Positions 61,295 to 64,000 of a DNA stretch of 64,000 nt are shown piece by piece; position 1 is the first letter of the stretch; every line of letters begins with the position of its first letter. Origin of the DNA: Ruminococcus turbiniformis (GTDB lineage: Bacteria; Bacillota; Clostridia; Lachnospirales; Lachnospiraceae). The notes beneath the pieces are model-generated. The model worked only from the letters and a program-made list of their open reading frames with translations. It was not told the DNA's origin and did not search any database. The stretch covers positions 1 through 64,000 of the forward strand of contig NZ_JAJEQX010000013.1 in the NCBI RefSeq assembly GCF_020687545.1, written 5' to 3'. The position numbers and the translations under genes are program-made.

Positions 61295-63358
61295 TTATTC
61301 TCTTTTCATCACACAGTCTACCCTGATCAGGGAATTTGTCTCCTCGTCCGTCACCACAGCTTCCACATCGCCTGTGTGTTCCAGCGGACAGAGCAGCGGC
61401 TGAATGTCAAGCTCATCCGGCACAAGCTTCTGCGCCAGCTCCGCGATCTCGTCGGTCTTGTCGTAGACAGACAGATGCACTCCGCCCGACACATTCGCAG
61501 GCACCGGCGTGCTTTCCAGCACTTCCACCGAATCGATCGTGTAATCCGCCAGTGCATTTCCCGTATCCGTTCCATACCTCTCGAGCAGTCCGCATGTCTT
61601 TTCAAAAAACGGGTACACGGGAAGATCCGACGCACTGCCGTCTGTGGATGACCGGATTCTCACAAACCCGCAGGGAAGGACCGCCGACAGCTCCTCCATC
61701 TCAAGAGAGGAAATGTCCTCTCTCCAGGCTTCAAGAAGCGCCTCTTTCTCATCCGCATTCAGTGGAAGGTCCCTGTCCTTTACTCCGTCTCTCCACGTGA
61801 ACCGGTCTTCCGATACATCGGAAAGCTTCACCGCCGGATACGCTGCCGTCTTGTATTCTTCCGTATTATACACCGCCGAGAAAGCCGCCAGCTGCGTTTC
61901 CGTCACCGGGTAAGATCTGTAGCGGCATGTTCCGTTCTCCATCCGGTAACAGACAGTCGCGCGGGTAATTTCTGCCGAAGTTTCCTCCGACTGTGTTTCT
62001 GAGGTCTGCACTTCCTCAGGCTGCATTCCTGTCGTCTCCATTCCTGCAGTCTGCACATCACCGCTGCCTCTGACCACGTCTTCCAGCCACCCGAGAAGCG
62101 CGGCCTTTCCTTCTCCACTCAGTTCATACTGCGCAAGCTGCCCGTCGATAACATAAGTATCCCCGTACACCGCTTCTCTGTATGTATCGTAGTTCATGTC
62201 AAGCCCGTTGATACTGATTCCCACGGCCTGAGCATCCTCCGGAAACCAGCCGTCATAGGCAGGCGCTCCGACCGCAAACGCTGCACCCGCACATACTGCC
62301 GCTGCCCCGGTGCCCGCAAGCTGCCATCTTCTCCGCATCAGTTTCGCACCCGGCTTTTTCAGAATCCCTTCCATCAGACAGTGGACTCCAACACAGACGG
62401 CGGCAGCCCCGGCTGCAGACATTGCAGCGGTTCCCGGACGGTTTCCGGCGCCCGCAGTCCCCGTGAGCAGTTCCGTAAAAAAAGAAAACACAAGGATTCC
62501 GCACAGAAAGGTTACCCACGTCTCAACCACCCGTTCCGCAGGAAGAAGGACGAACGCCCGTCCGACTCTCTCTGTCTGACGCGCCTTCTGTGCGAAAGCA
62601 AACACGGCAAACAGCGCGAGAATCCATACAAAAACTGCAAGAATCAGACTGATATCCGGCGAAAATGCAAGAATATTCGGTTTCAGATACAGTTCCCTGC
62701 CAAACAGTCCTGAGGCCAGGTCCAGCGGTGAAAGTACAGAATTCAGCAGCTCTGTCAACGGAATTCTGTAATAAGCATCAAAATAGTTTTCCGAAAGTGG
62801 TATACACGCGCCCTGGATCAAAAGTGGGAACCCTGCCGTCAGCACCGCTCCCGCAAGCACGGCAGAGACAATATTTCCGCACACCGTAAGTGATGCAATC
62901 CCGATATGATAGAACAAGAAAAACACTGCAGCACAGACAAATATGCTCTTCCCCGTGTAGCTTCCTGTGTAAGGATCAAATGACGTGTCAATCGACGCCT
63001 GATATATTCCGCACGCAGCCATAACCAGAACTGCCGGAACCGCCCCGTGGATGATTCCGTGCACATATCTGCTCCAGAATATCGTCTTCCTGCTGACCGG
63101 AAGACTGTAATAGAAATCCAGCTTCGCCGGCTGCAGCAGGTAGAAGAACTCCAGAAGCGCCATGACAATTCCAAGCGCCGCACATCCGCGCCACAGCTCA
63201 ACGCTTCCAATTCCAAAAAAGGTGTTTTCCGTATCAAAGCTAAGCCGGGTCAGAGAGAGAATACCGTACAGCACCGCAGTTCCCCATCCCGCACATGCCG
63301 CCAGATGGCCCCTGCCCGACTCGCGCACCCAGCTAATGAAGCACTTTGCGGATGTCAT
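61295..63358 (-). CDS. Large ABC-2 type permease with C-terminal extracytoplasmic domain
   Basis: 687 residues. Eight or so hydrophobic helices in the first 370 residues, with FDFYYSLPVSRKTIFWSRY-type coupling motif (LDFYYSLPVSRKTIFW, near 85) common in ABC-2 permeases of the YP family. The last 300 residues (from DMNYDTYREAVYGD) are soluble and include the acidic linker with MQPEEVQTSETQSEETSAE, resembling DUF6449. It overlaps the ATPase gene by 26 bases. Substrate unknown. Confidence 0.78.
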   Translation of the reverse strand: MTSAKCFISWVRESGRGHLAACAGWGTAVLYGILSLTRLSFDTENTFFGIGSVELWRGCAALGIVMALLEFFYLLQPAKLDFYYSLPVSRKTIFWSRYVHGIIHGAVPAVLVMAACGIYQASIDTSFDPYTGSYTGKSIFVCAAVFFLFYHIGIASLTVCGNIVSAVLAGAVLTAGFPLLIQGACIPLSENYFDAYYRIPLTELLNSVLSPLDLASGLFGRELYLKPNILAFSPDISLILAVFVWILALFAVFAFAQKARQTERVGRAFVLLPAERVVETWVTFLCGILVFSFFTELLTGTAGAGNRPGTAAMSAAGAAAVCVGVHCLMEGILKKPGAKLMRRRWQLAGTGAAAVCAGAAFAVGAPAYDGWFPEDAQAVGISINGLDMNYDTYREAVYGDTYVIDGQLAQYELSGEGKAALLGWLEDVVRGSGDVQTAGMETTGMQPEEVQTSETQSEETSAEITRATVCYRMENGTCRYRSYPVTETQLAAFSAVYNTEEYKTAAYPAVKLSDVSEDRFTWRDGVKDRDLPLNADEKEALLEAWREDISSLEMEELSAVLPCGFVRIRSSTDGSASDLPVYPFFEKTCGLLERYGTDTGNALADYTIDSVEVLESTPVPANVSGGVHLSVYDKTDEIAELAQKLVPDELDIQPLLCPLEHTGDVEAVVTDEETNSLIRVDCVMKRE

Positions 63359-64000
63359 ATCCCTTCACCTCCATTTCGGCAATAAAGATCTCCTCCAGGC
63401 TCATGGGAACCTCTGCCACAAACACGGGACGTCTCTTGTAAAGCTCTGTCCGGATCTCTTCTCTGTCTCCGCGGACGATCAGAGTCACAAAATTAACATC
63501 TGTATGGCATCTGACAACATCCAGCTCTTTCTCCAGGCCGACCCGGTCGTCCGCATCGTGAAACACACACTGAAACTTCCATATATTTTCCGCCTTCATG
63601 CGCATATCTCCTGCTGTCACCACACCGCCCTTGTGAAGAATCGCGATATTGTCGCAGATATCCTCAAGTTCAGGCAGCCTGTGCGAAGCTACAACAGCCG
63701 TGAACTTCCTCTCCCTCATCTCCTGGCGGAACAGATTTTTCATCACTTCCGACGCGATCGGATCCAGCCCGTCAAACACCTCGTCGCAGAGAAGATATTT
63801 CGTCCGCGCACAGAGCGCCAGGATAAGAAACGCCTGGCGCTTCATCCCTTTTGAAAACGTACGGATCGGCTGTCTCATATCCAGATTCAGCGATTCTGCC
63901 ATGTAGCGAACCCCTTCTGTATCCATCTCCCTGTACTGTCTCCCGTAAAATCCGGCCATCTGTTCTATTGTTGCGTTTGGAAAGTAGTATGGAGTATCCG
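63333..64000 (-). CDS. ABC transporter ATP-binding protein, cut by the right window edge
   Basis: The frame is open to the edge; the N-terminus with Walker A lies outside. Visible are signature FSKGMKRQAFLILALC, Walker B YLLCDEVFDGLDP and H-loop VVASHRLPELEDI. The signature is FSKGM rather than LSGGQ, as in the YtrB-like branch. The protein continues upstream from the first in-frame ATG at 63959 (PYYFPNATIEQ precedes it), so 63959 is not the start. Partner of the permease at 61295. Confidence 0.88.
   Translation of the reverse strand, partial: DTPYYFPNATIEQMAGFYGRQYREMDTEGVRYMAESLNLDMRQPIRTFSKGMKRQAFLILALCARTKYLLCDEVFDGLDPIASEVMKNLFRQEMRERKFTAVVASHRLPELEDICDNIAILHKGGVVTAGDMRMKAENIWKFQCVFHDADDRVGLEKELDVVRCHTDVNFVTLIVRGDREEIRTELYKRRPVFVAEVPMSLEEIFIAEMEVKGYDIRKVLH

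Noticed and set aside
1..64000. CRISPR arrays, rRNA genes, complete insertion sequences
   Set aside because: No regularly spaced direct repeats of CRISPR type, no rRNA sequence and no transposase frame were seen.

Overview
The window looks like a chromosomal segment of an anaerobic Bacillota bacterium, most likely a gut-type Lachnospiraceae/Clostridia. This rests on an anaerobic (CbiK-type, early cobalt insertion) cobalamin pathway, strong GGAGG ribosome binding sites, a PadR/HAAS pair, a Hol44-type holin, an oxygen-independent ThiH, and TTGACA/TATAAT promoters. Species cannot be decided from sequence alone.

Layout. (1) 112-18065, minus strand: one long cobalamin operon under a cobalamin riboswitch: cbiM-N-Q-O (cobalt uptake), cbiK, cbiD, cbiL, cbiF, cbiH, cbiET, cbiA, cobT, cobS, cbiB, cobD, cobQ, hemC, cobA-hemD. 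cbiC, cbiG, cbiJ and cobU are not in the window. (2) 18188-36238, minus strand: a large catabolic locus. It encodes a HyuA-like ATPase, TPP-dependent E1 alpha and beta, a free-standing lipoyl domain, a cobalamin-binding mutase-like protein, an E2 catalytic domain without lipoyl or subunit-binding domains, lipoate ligase, FGGY kinase, a TIM-barrel protein, an MFS transporter, a fucose-isomerase-like protein and dihydrolipoyl dehydrogenase. A tail follows: EamA transporter, small winged-helix and cysteine-rich proteins, acetyltransferase, imine-reductase-like protein, HAD phosphatase. (3) 36290-38128: its control region, with a Crh-like HPr protein lacking the active histidine, a divergent ROK-family regulator, three copies of a TTACG-N11-CGTAA operator, and a promoter whose -35/-10 spacer contains a run of 14 G. 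(4) 38254-42523: an orphan holin, then a TPP-riboswitch-controlled thiS-F-G-H-E operon. (5) 42551-48430: an atypical tRNA-Trp with its own promoter, an integrase remnant, a broken antitoxin gene, and a 1699-residue STAND/NACHT-type protein with an N-terminus like animal TEP1/NPHP3. (6) 48417-56487: an ECF sigma/membrane protein/ABC operon, a PadR/HAAS pair, a secreted nuclease, two very large imperfect palindromes, a 46-codon small ORF and an HTH-Uma2 fusion. (7) 56659-64000: a two-component/ABC antimicrobial-peptide-type operon on the plus strand, and a second ABC-2 operon on the minus strand running off the right edge.

How it fits together. The catabolic locus needs cobalamin (mutase-like protein), TPP (E1) and lipoate (lipoyl domain). 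The window places cobalamin synthesis directly downstream, thiamine synthesis just upstream, and a lipoate ligase inside the locus. The substrate is not determinable from sequence; a sugar or polyol route (isomerase, kinase, aldolase-like barrel) feeding a rearrangement and a 2-oxoacid or acetoin-type cleavage is an inference. The main candidates for undescribed biology are this cobalamin/TPP/lipoate locus with its apparently slippage-prone promoter, and the giant STAND protein.
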